DNA from: Apodospora peruviana
Taxonomy: Eukaryota; Ascomycota; Sordariomycetes; Sordariales; Lasiosphaeriaceae
DNA length: 64,000 bases
Reading direction: 5' to 3'
Assembly (NCBI GenBank): GCA_033439685.1
Contig: JAUEDM010000003.1
Location: 3,378,001-3,442,000, forward strand
In this document: positions 36,012 through 48,741 of the stretch, piece after piece
Numbering within the stretch: the first letter of the stretch is position 1
Layout of the letters: every line of letters starts with the position of its first letter
Program-made: the position numbers and the translations under genes
Notes under the pieces: generated by a model
What the model saw: only the letters and a program-made list of their open reading frames with translations
The model's database searches: none
What the model was told of the DNA's origin: nothing

Positions 36012-37500
36012 TCAACGCATGTTGCTCGTATCGAACGAAAACTGCGCCGGAAAAGCCATGCTTGCGCTCAAGCCAAAGGGGTCGAACTCGTAGCTGGGAT
36101 CGAGCAGCTGCGTCATTGACGGATACGCGGCATGTTGCGTGTTGGCGATACCATCCATCGGGGATTGGCCTGCCATCTGCTGGCTCCCGGGTGTTCCTGT
36201 CGTTACGGGCGACGATAGCGACATCGGTTGCGGTTCGCCGGAATATTGGGCGCCAGGGTAGGGGCCGGGCCCGCTCGGGGTGTCGGGAGGATCACCGGGA
36301 TCTTCCATCATGTCAGGTGCGGCTTCGTACTCCTGTTCTGTACTTACGGATCAACACTAGGACGGGCAAAGTTCCACGAAAGGGGGGGAGGAGGGGGAAA
36401 GAAAACGGGAAAGCTTGCCGAGTTGCTCATAATGATTTTGGAAAGAAGATGCGTAGAACGTCGGCGCTGTTCCACCGACACTTCCTCTCACGTGGCTCTG
36501 TTGCTGCTGCTGGAGACTTTGCATTTGCATCTGCCGTTGCGCCGCTACGCCAGCCATGCCACCGACGTGCTGGGGAGGCGGTGGGGCTTTCATCCCTGCC
36601 GGAGGAGGAATCGGAGGTCGGATCGAACCGCCCATCTGGTGGTCGGAGCTGGCGGGTGAAGTACCGTGTTGCGACCCGAACGAGGTTGTTGCTGTTGGTG
36701 AAGCCGAATGTGAGGACGGCGTCGGTCGATTCTTGGGTGAGGCTGCTGATGGGTGAGCATGCATAGGGGGTGGGAGCGGGGACAGAACGCCGGGTTCGAG
36801 CTTTGGCGCAATGCTCGAATTGGATCGGCGGGCGTGGTGTCTGTTTAGGAGAGCCCGTTGAATCGGTGGAGGTTGCACCATGTTCTGTGGCATATGAGTT
36901 GGACCCAGAGTTGGACTGCCAGTCTTGGCGCGGAGCTCAGCTTGAACGTCAATACCTTTCTCAAGGAGAATACGTTCCAACAGCGAGTTTTTGTACCGAA
37001 GCATCAAGCACTCGTCGGCCGCATGGCGATGAGCAGTCTGGAGGTTGGCCAAATTCTGCTCGTGGGTGCGAATAGCCTCCTCGAGCTGTTTGATGTACTC
37101 TGTCCGACGTTCTCGAAAGGCTGCTTGAGCCTGACGGTTCCTTTGCTTTCTTTCCTCCGATGTTGCATATATCTGCAAGGCAGGTTAGTTGGAACACAAT
37201 CGCGGGTCTTGTTTGCCAGAAACGGTTAATCGGAGGACGTACTGGCTTGCGACCCCCTTTTCGCTTTGGTTGTTGATTTTCTAATGGGGTACTAGTAGGG
37301 GGAGCCTCTCCCTCTGGACTTGAGTCCATGGAATCTTCGCTCTCCTCCTTGGTCGGATCGTGCTTATCGACGGACATGTTGTCTGCCATATCCTCCTCGC
37401 TGACGGGACAGAAATAATTGCCGTGCGGCGGCAACGCCTCTTCTGCCTTTCTCGTGGAAGGTTTCCTGTGGTAAAGCACGGGGCCAAGTGCCGTCGGCAA
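36012..37500 (-). CDS. bZIP transcription factor, Yap/Pap1-like basic region
   Basis: Three exons (37500-37243, 37172-36419, 36337-36012) give 445 residues from the ATG at 37500, or 408 from the ATG at 37389; the segment between (ALPPHGNYFCPVSEEDMADN) looks coding. The basic region, RKQRNRQAQAAFRERRTEYI, fits the N-x2-AQ-x2-FR pattern of the Yap/Pap1 class. A leucine-zipper-like helix follows (LEEAIRTHEQNLANLQTAH, then LMLRYKNSLLERILLEKG). The C-terminal half is Pro-, Ser- and Gln-rich and ends LDPSYEFDPFGLSASM and SFDTSNMR. The second intron (36338-36418) uses a GC donor; joining there restores HYEQLEQEYEAAPDMMEDP. Target genes are unknown. The upstream region is unusually long (5.8 kb), which may mean complex regulation. 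Confidence 0.9.
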
Positions 37501-40500
37501 AATACCTAAGGTAGGTAGCTACCACAGCGTACAGCTGCAGCCGTGGCACCCAAGACAGATCAGATGTCTTGTTTGTGTGGGGCACCGGCAGTGTGGTGCA
37601 GGTAGGGCGGTAGTTGTGCTGCAGGCTGAAAAAAGCTTCTTTTCGAGTTGGGATGACAAGGCACGACGGCGTTGGACAGGCGTTGTTTTGCGCTTGACAG
37701 AATCCAAAAATGCCCGAAAAGGGCACTGTCCGGGGGAGTTCGTTTCGGGACCAGGGATGGCAATCTGAATCGGCGCCAATCAGTGCGTCATCTAGGGAAC
37801 TGCCCTGGGTTGGGGGGGACTGGGGGATCCGACAGTCTGGAACCGGTTGCTGGTCGAGTCCCGGCGATAAGGTACGGAGAGGATCAAAGCGGTTCCCCAG
37901 ACCTTGTGTGTCAAGGACAAATTGTCGAGTGATTCTGGGAAGGGCAGAGATAAGGTGAAGGTCGATGACAGGTTGGGTATGTGTAAAGGAAAAGGAAGAC
38001 TGGGAGGGTTTTATGTAATGTTAATCGAAGTGGTGGTGGGAGGGGAGGGGGGTCCGTTGCCCGCACGCACACCAACTGGGGGTGCCTGGATGGGACTTGC
38101 CAGGGAGTCTAGTAGCTAGCCAGGTACTTCTATCAGCGTAGACCTGGTTTGCCGGACTGCAGCCTCCCCAAGCTTCAGAACCAGTGGACCACACAACCGG
38201 GTCAACCTTTCCTATTGTTTCTTGTGGTGGTGATTTTGGCCCTCCCCCTTGTTCAAAAGACGCCCGGCTCGGTTATAATAAACCGCTCCTGTGTTCGCAA
38301 ATCGAAAGACCGGCAGTCTGTTGTTAAATGTTTAATAACGATTTCGACTCTCTCCGATGCTCAGGTTGATTCTTGACCCACTAGCAACCCGTATCCACCC
38401 CGCGTCGGTTGACCTGACCTGCACTGGATGGATCAGTGATCCGGAAGGTGGACAATTGGAAGTCGTCGGCCCAGGCAGGTGCAAGCTTACAGAACGATAG
38501 TTGACTCTCCGACTCTCGGCTCTCGGGGTTGAAGAGGTCAAATTACTCTTGGCAAAGACGAAACAATGAGGAATCCGGTCATCTGAGCTCGAAGGCGTTG
38601 AGAAGAAAGGGCCTTCGCCATCCGGGCGGGGACTTGGTTATAAGCGACTAACAATGGCCAGGTAGGTACTTCGCCTGGAAGTCACCCAAGCCCTCCTCTT
38701 GTTAAACGCACCTGAGCACAGGCTGCTCGCTCTCATTTCAGGAACCCTACAGGGCGCATGGACCACAGTGCTGACCTGTTCGTCCGGTAGTGGTCGCTGC
38801 GTGTGAGGCGGTCCATGAATTTTGGATTGGCTTTCATTGGCATCTTTCAGTTAGTTGCGACAGGACACGCAATTTCCCCTCAGTGAGCGGTAACTGGTCC
38901 AAACGCTCCTGTGACCGGCGGTCAAACCCCTTTAATGAGTTCTGATATGAAATTTCGTTTTTCATTTATTTACGATGGCCTGGCTCCCTTGTAGAACACC
39001 TTGGTTCTGAACTGACTCGTCCGTTGACCGTTTAGACAGGTCCTGGGAGATGTTGGGCCGAAGACCTGGGGTGTGAGCTTCCTTACGGATTAGTATTACC
39101 GCCATAGAACCGCGGACCGCAAGTTTTGCTGGTGGACGACTCCACTAGGCCGAATGTTGTTCGGAGGTCAACGATGGACCCGTGGCTTATAAGCAAATTC
39201 TCCCTGTTGGTTAGGCCATGGCTGGCTGTCCTCGGATCCTCGAACTCTGATATACCGGTACGGATGGCGCTGCTTTCGGGTCGGGGTGAGGTAAGCCATG
39301 ACGGCGTTCTGTTTCATCGTAATCTGTCCGGATTACCTGGCCTCAAGCCCACGAGATCCGGCCGGTGTAAGGAGAAGTTGGTATATGCTCAATACGGGCA
39401 ACAACTGCTTCTGCGACATGACGGACTCAAGGCAAACTATATGTAGGCGGTGACATGGTCAGGGACTTCCAGCCACGGCCGGTATCTCCGCGGAAGGCGT
39501 GTGTGGTTTGCAGTCGAACGCGGAACAACTTGACACCCATTGCTGGCTTCGGGGGCATCGAGGGTTCCGGACACGGAGTTCCAGACGTTCCCTCATCAGC
39601 ACACCACAGCAACTCCATCCATTCAAGAAGAATATGTGAAAGCTTCAATTTGTATAAACATTGCTGGTAACCTGTACATACGAGCACAAGACTGGCAGTG
39701 ACTGGGTTCGGAATTTGCCAGGGTGCGGTGTGCAGTTTCGCTGTGCTTGAGGGGGAGCCACCGAAATCGGTGTCTCCGGTTGATGCGGTTGACGATGAGG
39801 GGTTCGGGACGGAGGCGCAAGGGTTCTCTAGGCATTGGTGGTCCATGCATCATCGGGGCTTGAGGCTCGAGAAGTCCACCAGCGATCGGTAGGCGGGGCC
39901 ACCTCCTACAGGCTAGACGTTTCTCAGTCTCGCCAAGCATCCAAATTTTTATGGTCACCTGAGTCCGCAAAATAGGCGGCCCAACATCCATTGGTGGTGT
40001 TGATGCTCTCTGCCCTTCTCAAAAGTGTACATAGGTCTGAAGTACCTTACCTCACGGCCTACGGATAAGGTACCTACCACAGACACAAGCCCAACTCGCC
40101 TCTTGAGAAAATCAGGGCACGGCTGTTGGGTCCTCGACAGACGTTGAGTTGTCGATCCTCTTCAACGACCCTACCTCCGCGCAACATTGTCCCAACTTCC
40201 AGAATGGAAGTGAGAAACAGGTGAAAACGTTTGCACGGATCTGAGTAGCGTCGTCGGAGCTCGCCTGCTCCCGGAGATCTTTAGAGCTGAATCGAGGCTT
40301 GAGGCTGGGCGTTCGTTTAGGATTTCCTGGGTTGCAGAAGTGGCTTCTAGAACCCTGTCAAAGCCCCATAAATGGAGAGACTAGTTGCTGCCCAGGGCGG
40401 AAGAGTGTTACGGGGCGCGTCCATTCCCATTGCCGGAACGGGGGCTGGAAAAAGGAAATGACTAGACTCAGAGATCGAAGACCAGTCAGAGTGCCCAAGT

Positions 40501-43339
40501 GTTGGTGGTGGCTTGCGAGTACGGGTTACGGGAAACATCAACACCAGACGATGACGGCGACGGTGATGAGAAACGAAAAGACGATGCGCCAGCTGGCTGG
40601 GTTGATGGAAATTGGTATTGCAATGGAACGTAGACCCTTGTCCGAGTGATATTGACGTTGCAAGGACTTCCCGGTTCACTTGGCTGCTCCAGCGCACAGC
40701 TAGGCGGGCAAGGCGGGCACGGCGGGGCAGGTTGGTGATTTCTTTTGACAGTATCTAACTTGATGCGGGACTATCTTAGAATAGAGGCTCGTTGGCTCTG
40801 TCCCTGTGAGGCCTGTAACAGAGTTGTATTGAAGGTTCGTCTACTGTTAGTATGGGTTAGGCGAGTATACCTACACATGCTAATGAATACATACCAACCT
40901 ACCTGACCACTGACCTCTCTTGTCCATTAACGATACTCGCAGTGTATTTGCTAAGAAGCATGTGCGTGTTCGTGAAGTCAGGCGGTCCTGAATTGTTCCC
41001 AGGCACGCCGCCAGGTTAACGAGAAGTATGTATCCCTTTGAGGTTAGAGGCTCCCGGCTTGAACATGCCGCTTCAGCGGGGTAGCCTGGTCTGCTTCGAC
41101 CACATCCCTGAAATTCGAGTTTCGCATCTCCGAGGACTGGGCATTTGAACAAAACGATGGAATGAAAGGTCGACATGGTGTGAGCTCTATTGTCAACCCC
41201 GTCATCCTCGTCACCGCCGTTGCTACAGTTGGCAGGAACAGGCGAATCCGCGCCCTCTGGCCAATAACGGGCATTTGCGCAAGATAGGAATCACGTCAGG
41301 TTGTGGTGAGTCTTGGGAACCTAATGATTCCTTGGTCCATACGGATAAATCCCGTGGGAGGGGCTGTCATGCGAGGTCCGCAATAGTCGCTCTGTGTCCT
41401 CTTTCACCCGCCTGCTGGTCAAGTTCAAACAGTGGAAAGGGTTACGGCTGCTTACCCGAGCCGAACTTTCCATGGACACGAAAGGCTCGAAAGGACTGTT
41501 CATGATGGAGGTTGGCTGAGTCTCTTGCCTCTCATGCTCCCATTGGCCGGGACTTTGGAACCCATTTGGGGCAGATGTTAGAATGTTGCAGCTTTTGTGG
41601 CGAAACTGACCTCTTCTAGAAGGATTCTAGCGTCACGCTAATGCACGATGGCGCTGCGAGCGTCTTTGGAAGATGAAAAGTGCTCTTGCAGACACCATCA
41701 ACATCACTGTCTTGCAGCCAGTTGGACGCCCAGAGATGCGGAGACGGTGGTTGTCGATTCACAGCACATCGACGTCAACCGCATCGGTGAGAAGTGCAAC
41801 TCTAATCTCTTCTTGAGGCATTTTCTCCACCCTGGCACTGTAGTGAATGCCAGTTTGAACGGCAGATCCACGATTCCCTACGGCCACTCCGTTTGGTAAT
41901 GGTGGTGATGGGCGCTGGTCTTCATTCTGCAAACAGGGCAACCTGATGGTGTGCTTGATGCAGCCCGTTAAATTGGAGACCTGGCCGGTTGCAAGATAAT
42001 GCGCACTCGGGGAACTTGAACTGCAACTTGCCCAAAGAGAAACAATGAATGCAGGTCCGATGTGACCTGCTGTGATGGCCTCGAAGCTGGTCCTTGTCTG
42101 TGTGCAGCGCACCCATCGAGATGTCGTCCGGAAGGGATGAAACCCAAGCTCAACCTTTCACCAGTCAGCGAAAATATAGCCCTACTCTGCATATCTTTGC
42201 CCGAACCTCCTTTCTGCTTACCGTGCCCGAAGAACATATGGCTTCTCTCCGCTAACAGGTGTTCTCCCAGAGGAACCTATGTTGGCAAGTACTGACCTGT
42301 CGATAGGTAGACTTGGATTCTTGAAGGCGGTTGGCTTGCCTCGTAAAAGATCCTGAAAGCGTTGAGACGATGCGAGACAGCTGGCCTTGTCCGATGTCTA
42401 ACGTCTGTCAACCACAGCCACGACCCGGGAGTGGTGCTCGATAGCAGTCCCATATGGTGGGTTGAGAATCGACCATCATCGCTTCGGCATTCGACGATAG
42501 CAAGACACCACTTCAACCCCAGAACTTCCGAGTCGCGCCAATGGTGACCAGTGAGCCTCAAGTGTTCCTGGAGCGAGCGCTCCGTTCCGCTGATAGAGGA
42601 GATCGGGAACCATTCAGACCGGTTGGACTTGAAACATGGCGAGTGCCGCGGATCGGCCACAATGTTTCGATGATATCTGGCACACCGTTTCTCTCTTTCT
42701 CTCTCTTTATCCACTCAAATGGACATGGCTGTTATGGGCGCTGTCTGCTGGCGATGCTTGTTAGGACTTGAGCTGGTACGGAAAGGGCGGAGAAAATTCC
42801 TTGAAACTTTGAATGACAAGTGTCAAATACGGGATGATTGGACGAAAAAAAGAACTCTTATTTTCACTCATTCGACCGGTTCCGTGCCCGCTGTCTTGGT
42901 CAATGTTGACTTCGGGGTGCACATGCACTTGTTCACCTTTTGGTGTCGCTATCGCTAATCGTTATCGATTATAATATACGACACTGTGTACTGTATGGAG
43001 ATTTGGACCAATTTACTGTGCCACCATACTGTACCACGGGGGCTTTAGCGTGTCCAAAAGTCAAAACGTGGGACCACCTTGGGTTTGTTTACTTGGAGCA
43101 CCAGAGAGCGAATCAAACACAACACAACATCACCCCACTCAATTTCTCCTTCCACGTCCTTTGACATTTCTACGTGTACCGCTCTACGGGTTACCTCTCA
43201 CTGACATCATCCCTGCCTCTTGCAACCCAGAAGCTCATTTCAACACGCGCTGTCCCGACTGCCGCAAACTCGGCCATCAAAGACGTCTGAAATCAATCAC
43301 CGATACCGCTTGTTTTGCTGATCGCGTGCGCTGAGCAAC
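37501..43339. other. 5.8-kb gene-poor region upstream of the bZIP gene
   Basis: No coding sequence could be supported. Open frames stay under about 150 codons and overlap on both strands without family motifs. Short GGTACC/CCTACC elements occur at 37504-37522, 38660-38670 and 40066-40078. The region lies between two divergently transcribed genes and presumably holds both promoters. Confidence 0.45.
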
Positions 43340-45598
43340 ATGGCACGCCGTTCTGCGCGTTTGGCCAGCGTCTCTAGGGTATGTGTGAAGAGATTTTCTT
43401 TGGTGTGCAGTTCAGAGAAACAGGCAGACCACCATTGCTGTTGCTATTGCATACGCGGACGACAGATGCGCTAACTTGCTCGTCATTTTCTGTTCTAGCC
43501 GCCCAAGCTGACCGATGACAATGATAATTCGAAACTGTTGGCATCAGTAGCCGAGCGCGATGATAGCCCCGACGAGGGTGTGACGCCAAGCCTCAATGAG
43601 CTTGTCTCGTCCCCAGCGCCCGCCCCCAAGACTCCTGGACACTCATCCCCCGTCAAGCCGCCCATGTCCGAGATGCATCCTAGCAAAGTCCACCAGACCA
43701 TGGCGGCCCCCTCATCCGGCCTGCGCCTGGGCTTCACCGATATCAAGCCAACGGCGGACCGACATAGCAACCTCCCTGCGGCGGTACTGTCGACGCCGAC
43801 CAAAATCGGACCTCCCACGTCGGCTTTCACCTTCCGGAGTGCGCGGCAGGCGACTTCTGACCTAAAGCTGGGACCAGAGGCACAGCGCCTGATGGACGAG
43901 CTGCGTGGAGAAGCCTCCAAGATCAAGGCACAATTGGCGGCTCAGCGCGATGCTGAGCGACTAGAAGAGGATGAGGGGAATACCCGCAAGATCGCTACCG
44001 CAAAGGGCAAGGCCGGTCGTTTCAGCTCTGCACATATGGCCGAGTTCAAGAAGATGGACTCGATCGCGAACCATCCGTCCGCATTTAGAGCACAGCCGGG
44101 TCGCGTCACTCCCCTTAAGCAGGGCATAAAGCGAAGCCAGTCCAAGGCAAACCTCGACCACAACACCCCGCAGAAACAAGGCATCAAGCGAAGCCAGTCC
44201 AAGGCAAATCTTGATGATTCTGAGCCACCCCGTGCTAAGCAACCTACTGCGGCCTCTAGTACCGCCAAGCCCAGCCTGCGAACTGCCGCCGAAATACTTT
44301 CGCCAGTCAAGCGAGCTCGACAGCATATCGACGATGACGCTTCCAGCAACCGACCGGTATCGCGGGATGGAAGTGGTCTCCCGAGGCCCAAGTCGTCCGG
44401 CATGGGTTCTGCTATCCCGAGATCCAAATCCAGTCTTGCTTCTCTCATGACCCCAACGAAATCGTCGCTTGCCCGGACAGCCACTGCGAAAACCCCAGCC
44501 CAAAGCACGCTTGCTCGATCGCCTTCGAAGGCCACCCTCGGTGGGATACCGCGATCCGCGACAACGAATAATCTCCCGCCAGTCGCCAAAGCAGAGCCGG
44601 AAGAAGTCTTGGCGTTGCCGCCTTCTGTCGAGATTAGAAGCCCGAGCCGATTTGATAGAGTCAAGTCGATGCTCCGAGGTAGTAAGCAGAACACTGCTAA
44701 GGCCAGGAGCGCTCTTCCGCTTCCGTCAGCGCTCGGTTCCAAGACTCCGGGACCACCTGTTCCACCCAAGGATATTCCTGCTGCGCCACTTACCACTCCT
44801 GCTCGGAAGCTTACCAAGCGTGTGGCCTTTACGCCAGAAACTCATCGCGGTGCGCCCACAACCCCGTCGCCGGTCAAATCCGCTATTCCTCGATCCAAGT
44901 CCCGGCCGGTCCTCGGCGAGGTCTTCTATCCTCCCCTTGACGCCGTTATGGCAGAGGAAATGATTGATCGTGGATTGGCCTACCCGGATCTTTCGGGTCA
45001 CCGACCACTCCCGGAGCCTCCGATCAAGGATGCCGGAAAGACCAACTCGGCCAAAGCTTCGGCGCCAGGAACCTTCACATTCCGTAGTGACCACACGATT
45101 AGCTTCGGCAGCACGTCGCCTTCGTTTGGTACTTCGCCGGGACAGTCCAGCATCCGCCCAGTTCGTCCTTCCATTCTACCCACGGAGAACATGCCCGGCA
45201 GCTTTCCCAATTCCATTATCAATATCAGTAGCCCGAACAAGGAGAACGAAGCACCGCGGACTGTATTCCTCGGAATGCCCCATGGCATGAAGAGCAAGAA
45301 GCGTAACCGCCCCAGCACAGACGAGGAGGAGGCCGAACAGGAGGCCGCTGAGCGTGCGGCGAAGAAGCGGAAGCAAGAGACGGTACCCGAGGGCGACGCT
45401 CTCCTGGCTCCGAGACTGATGGCTGCCGCCAGCTCCAAGAGGGTGATGACCAGCCCCAAGAAGCTGCTTAGCCCCGGATATGCTGCCAGCCCCCGTGCCG
45501 GTGGTGGTGGAATTGCCGGTACGCCCAGCCCGATGAAGAAGCGGGCCATGATCAGTCTCAGCAGGTTGCATATGCTCTCGCGTCCTAAGCGGAAGTAG
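43340..45598 (+). CDS. Uncharacterised basic, Ser/Pro-rich protein with KEN box
   Basis: Exon 1 (43340-43378, MARRSARLASVSR) and exon 2 (43499-45598) join across a 120-nt intron to 712 residues. I do not recognise a named family. The protein is mostly disordered, rich in Ser, Pro, Lys and Ala, with many SPVK/TPxK-type sites that cyclin-dependent kinases could use. A short helix (EAQRLMDELRGEASKIKAQL) is followed by HMAEFKKMDSIANHPSAFRA. Two tandem copies of KQGIKRSQSKANLD follow, then repeated IPRSKS-type basic motifs. A KEN tripeptide lies at 594-596 in SPNKENEAPRT. The C-terminus is basic (KKRNRPSTDEEEAE, AAKKRKQE, LSRPKRK). The pattern suggests a nuclear, cell-cycle-regulated DNA- or microtubule-binding protein; that is inference. 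Confidence 0.8.
44110..44223 (+). repeat. Tandem duplication of a 57-bp coding unit
   Basis: Two adjacent copies, about 57 bp apart, each encode KQGIKRSQSKANLD after a Thr-Pro. Third-position differences between the copies show that the duplication is not very recent. Confidence 0.75.
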
Positions 45599-46489
45599 AC
45601 GTCGGTTATCTCAGGCAGTAACTGGCTGCTGGCGACATTTCTTAGATTCTACTGGAGCGTCTTGCTGTCTACGAGAAATGATGGTGTGGTTACCATTCTT
45701 GCGAGGTCGTCCTGGTTGGTAGACCGACCAGACACGAGTCTTGGACATATGGCGGAATTGTTGGACTCTTTTCTGGTACGAATACCTTTGATGTTTGGTT
45801 TTTACGGAGTATTTTCGGTAATTATGGGTATTTGCTCTTCCCCACCCACTACGGGGTTTCTTGCTGGTTTGTTGGATTTGGCTTTTCGGCATACCGGAGT
45901 TCGATACGCACACAAACGCATATGGGAATAAGGGGCTGGTCGGTGAAGTCAGAAAATCAGGGGCGTTTATTACTTATCATTTTCGGGTTTGTTTCATTGT
46001 TTCTATGCTTAGCTGATGGGCTGGAGATGAATTTGGTTCTCGTTTGCTCGTTGAGGCGGCATTGGCCAGATCACGATTGTTGCTTGTCGGGTTTATTGCT
46101 TTTCTTTCTACCTAGGATCCGAAGCATGTTGCTAGTTGTTCGTTCCACTTCTGTAATTCATTGACCTGGACATATGATACTTACCTTATTCTTTCATCAG
46201 CCCCTCTAGGTGATGATATACTGCTGCGCTGTGGTGACTGAGCAGAGGGCAAGTCCACTCGAGGACTCCCGTTGCAGCTCTTCCCTTCCTTCCTTTCTTT
46301 AGGGGTAGTGGTCGTGGAAAGAATGTCCTTGTTCCATTTCGCAGACATAACTCTCGCTTCTTCCCCGGCTCTAGTTGAACAGACATGACACGGAAGGTCT
46401 CATCAAACGCCGTCTCTCACAGTCTTTCGCATGCCTGTCTGTCTACCTACCTACCCTGCTACCTTACCTACAAACCTACGAGACAAAAA
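45599..46489. other. Intergenic, upstream of the LIM-type gene
   Basis: This is the 3' flank of the KEN-box gene and the promoter of the LIM-type gene. A CCTACC-rich stretch (46443-46480) lies just before the start codon. No gene was recognised. Confidence 0.5.
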
Positions 46490-48741
46490 ATGCCCACCGC
46501 CACCCTTCCCCCATGGCCACCAGAGCCGAAACCAAAACCCGACCTCGGCCGCTCAAAAGCCGAACTTCAATCACTCTCTCAAGCAACCCACACCACCACC
46601 GCCGTGACTGGCAGCAGCAGCAGCTCAGCGCGACCACGCCGGAATGCGACCTCTGATGGCAACCAGCAACAAGATGGCCAACAACATGAACTGCAATACC
46701 ATCATCTCTTCACGTGCACATTCTGCTGGACCATCTCGTCGGGCCGGCCACACGTCCTGGGGCGGTCGTCAGCCCGTCTCGCGTGCGGCACGTGCTATCG
46801 GGCACTGATCGACCTCGCCATCTGCTAGGTGTGCGGCGAGGTGGTTGTGCGCGGCGACGAGTGCGTCAGCTTGGGGTGGTGTTTCTGGCATCGGGCGTGT
46901 TATGGGTGTCTGTTGTGCGGGAGTCGAATCATTGCGAAGGGTGTGAGGGTTGGGGAGTTGTTTGAGTCAGATGATGGCGAATTATCTGATAATAGTGGTA
47001 TTGCTACTGGTACTACTGATAAGGAAGGGAGAGGGAGGTGTGTGCGTGTGCGTGTGGAGATGGGCACTACTAGCACGAGTAAAGTAGGGAAAGTGATCGA
47101 CACGGTCCCGTTGTGTGCGAATTGTATGGTCGAGGTGGATATGGATGGCCTCGATGATATGGCTGTTGTGCGGAGGAGTTTGAGGAGGGTTGATCGTGTT
47201 GATGCTGATGGGGGATTGAGTAGATATCGATGGGAGACGGGGAAGGTAAGGCCATCGCTGGACGAGTTTGGTCTTGATGGCTTTGGCTAACGATGGGAAA
47301 GTTATAGCGAACAACAGCTACTCATCATCATGGCGACGGAGCGACCTCGGAACCGCCTGATGGGACTGGGGACGAAGAATACATGTACCCGGTATCTGCT
47401 GAACAACCGACTACCATCTACGTTTCCATGCTGGACCCTATCGGCCGGTCGTCTTTCAGACCAAGCCCGACCAAACCCATCCCGTATTGGATGGGTTACG
47501 GCCATCCTAACCTGGATGATGGACAGCCTTACTCTCATAGAGCTGGTGACAGTAAAAACTGGCCATCATCGCACCCCTCGACCACTTACCCTCCAACAAT
47601 AACCACAACCACGTCCAGCCGACGAGGACAACCGAAAAGACCAGCGAGCCCAGCGCCATCCATCGCTTCGTCAACCAGTCCGGCACCTTGCGAAACAAGA
47701 GCACCAGTCCGTCGCGTTGTGATCAACGAGCCCCTGACGTTGCCGTCATCGTCGGTGACGCGGCTGGGCGTCAACAATCTGTCCGAGTCGACATTTTCCA
47801 CGTATGCCACGCCGCCTGAGTATCCCTCGCCTCCGCCGTCACCGCACGGGAGAGGTACCCCTGAGGCTTTTGTTCATGATCATTCACCATCGGCATCATC
47901 CAACGCGAGACCTGCCACACCGAGACCCATGATACAGGTTCACAAGCCTAGCACCACACCTGCTTCTTCTCCTTTTTATGCAGCTCAAGCACATCATCAG
48001 ATTCGTCGTCGTCAAGCCGGCAATGATACAGGTTCAAAGCAGCCACCAGTGACAATACATAGCATGAGGCATACGCGCCAACAAATGCAAACACATACTC
48101 CTACTACTACACACCACTTCTCAGGTAAAACCACCGCACCGTTAGTAACCTCAAACGAGTATCTGGAACGGTATCCAGGCGCCGCGGCCGCAAAGGCGGC
48201 GCTCGGCAGAACGCTGTCGCACCGAGAGACCACCACCAACAAAAGTGGCGGCGGCAATAGCCAGATATTAAGGAGCCAAGTTGCCAAGATAAGAAAGGCT
48301 AGCAGCAGCGGTCAACTGCTAACGTCGCCGTCGTTGCATGTGGTGAGGAGTGCTACCACCAGTTCTGGGCACAGCGGGTCACGGTGGAGTGGTGGTTCTC
48401 CTCGCCGCCGCCGTAGTAGTGTCAGTGCAGCTGCTAGTACTCTTGGGTTTTCTGACGTGACTGCTGCGGCTGCTGCTGCTGCTGCTGTGGCTGCTGTTAA
48501 TAGACCTGAGGGCACTAGGAACAGTTATTCCCCTCGCGGTAGGTTGCCGTCTTTCGCTGGCAGTGTTAGTGCAGCAGCAGCAGCTACTGTTGGGGTCTCT
48601 GGTGCGACTGCTGCTGTTACTAATGGCGGTAGTGGTGGTAGCAAGATGAATGATGGTGATTCTGGTGATAATGGTGGTGGAGCTGGCGGTACGAGAAGGG
48701 GGAGTGTGCTTCCTGGGCTGAAGAGGTTTTTTGGCCGGTGA
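46490..48741 (+). CDS. LIM-type zinc-finger protein, interrupted by in-frame TAG at codon 113
   Basis: From the ATG at 46490, exon 1 (to 47245) and exon 2 (47308-48741) join across a 62-nt intron to a 730-codon frame. A first Cys pair pattern (CTFC at 76-79, CGTC at 99-102) leads to a LIM-like module. This shows C112-x2-C115, WHRACYGCLLC and a later LCANC. Codon 113, between the first two LIM cysteines (Ile-Cys-stop-Val-Cys-Gly), is TAG, where Trp (TGG) would be expected. The frame stays open for 616 codons after it and keeps coding character (EYMYPVSAEQPTTIYVSM, FRPSPTKPIPYWMGY). So either the allele is broken by one base change, the base is an error, or the stop is read through. An upstream ATG at 46385 is in frame. 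The C-terminal half is disordered, with an Ala run. Confidence 0.75.
46826..46828 (+). other. In-frame TAG within the LIM domain
   Basis: The codon follows TGC for Cys112 and precedes GTG TGC GGC. A single G-to-A change from TGG would explain it. No GT-AG pair was found that removes it without also deleting zinc ligands. Confidence 0.85.

Noticed and set aside
35909..36766. 285-codon open frame on the plus strand
   Set aside because: It overlaps the bZIP exons in antisense and shows no motif.
39427..39991. Overlapping minus-strand open frames of 122-139 codons
   Set aside because: They occupy two frames over the same bases, have no family motif and no supporting splice chain.
42277..42714. 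145-codon minus-strand open frame
   Set aside because: No motif, start context or conserved segment; likely chance.
43942..44817. 291-codon open frame on the minus strand
   Set aside because: Antisense shadow of the KEN-box gene.
47041..47060. TGTGCG dinucleotide-like run as a Z-DNA or microsatellite locus
   Set aside because: It is short and inside the coding frame of the LIM-type gene, encoding Val/Arg residues.
46829..47290. Separate gene starting right after the TAG
   Set aside because: It would begin at GTG and lack the first LIM cysteine. The frame is continuous with the upstream Cys-rich exon and, after splicing, with the downstream exon.
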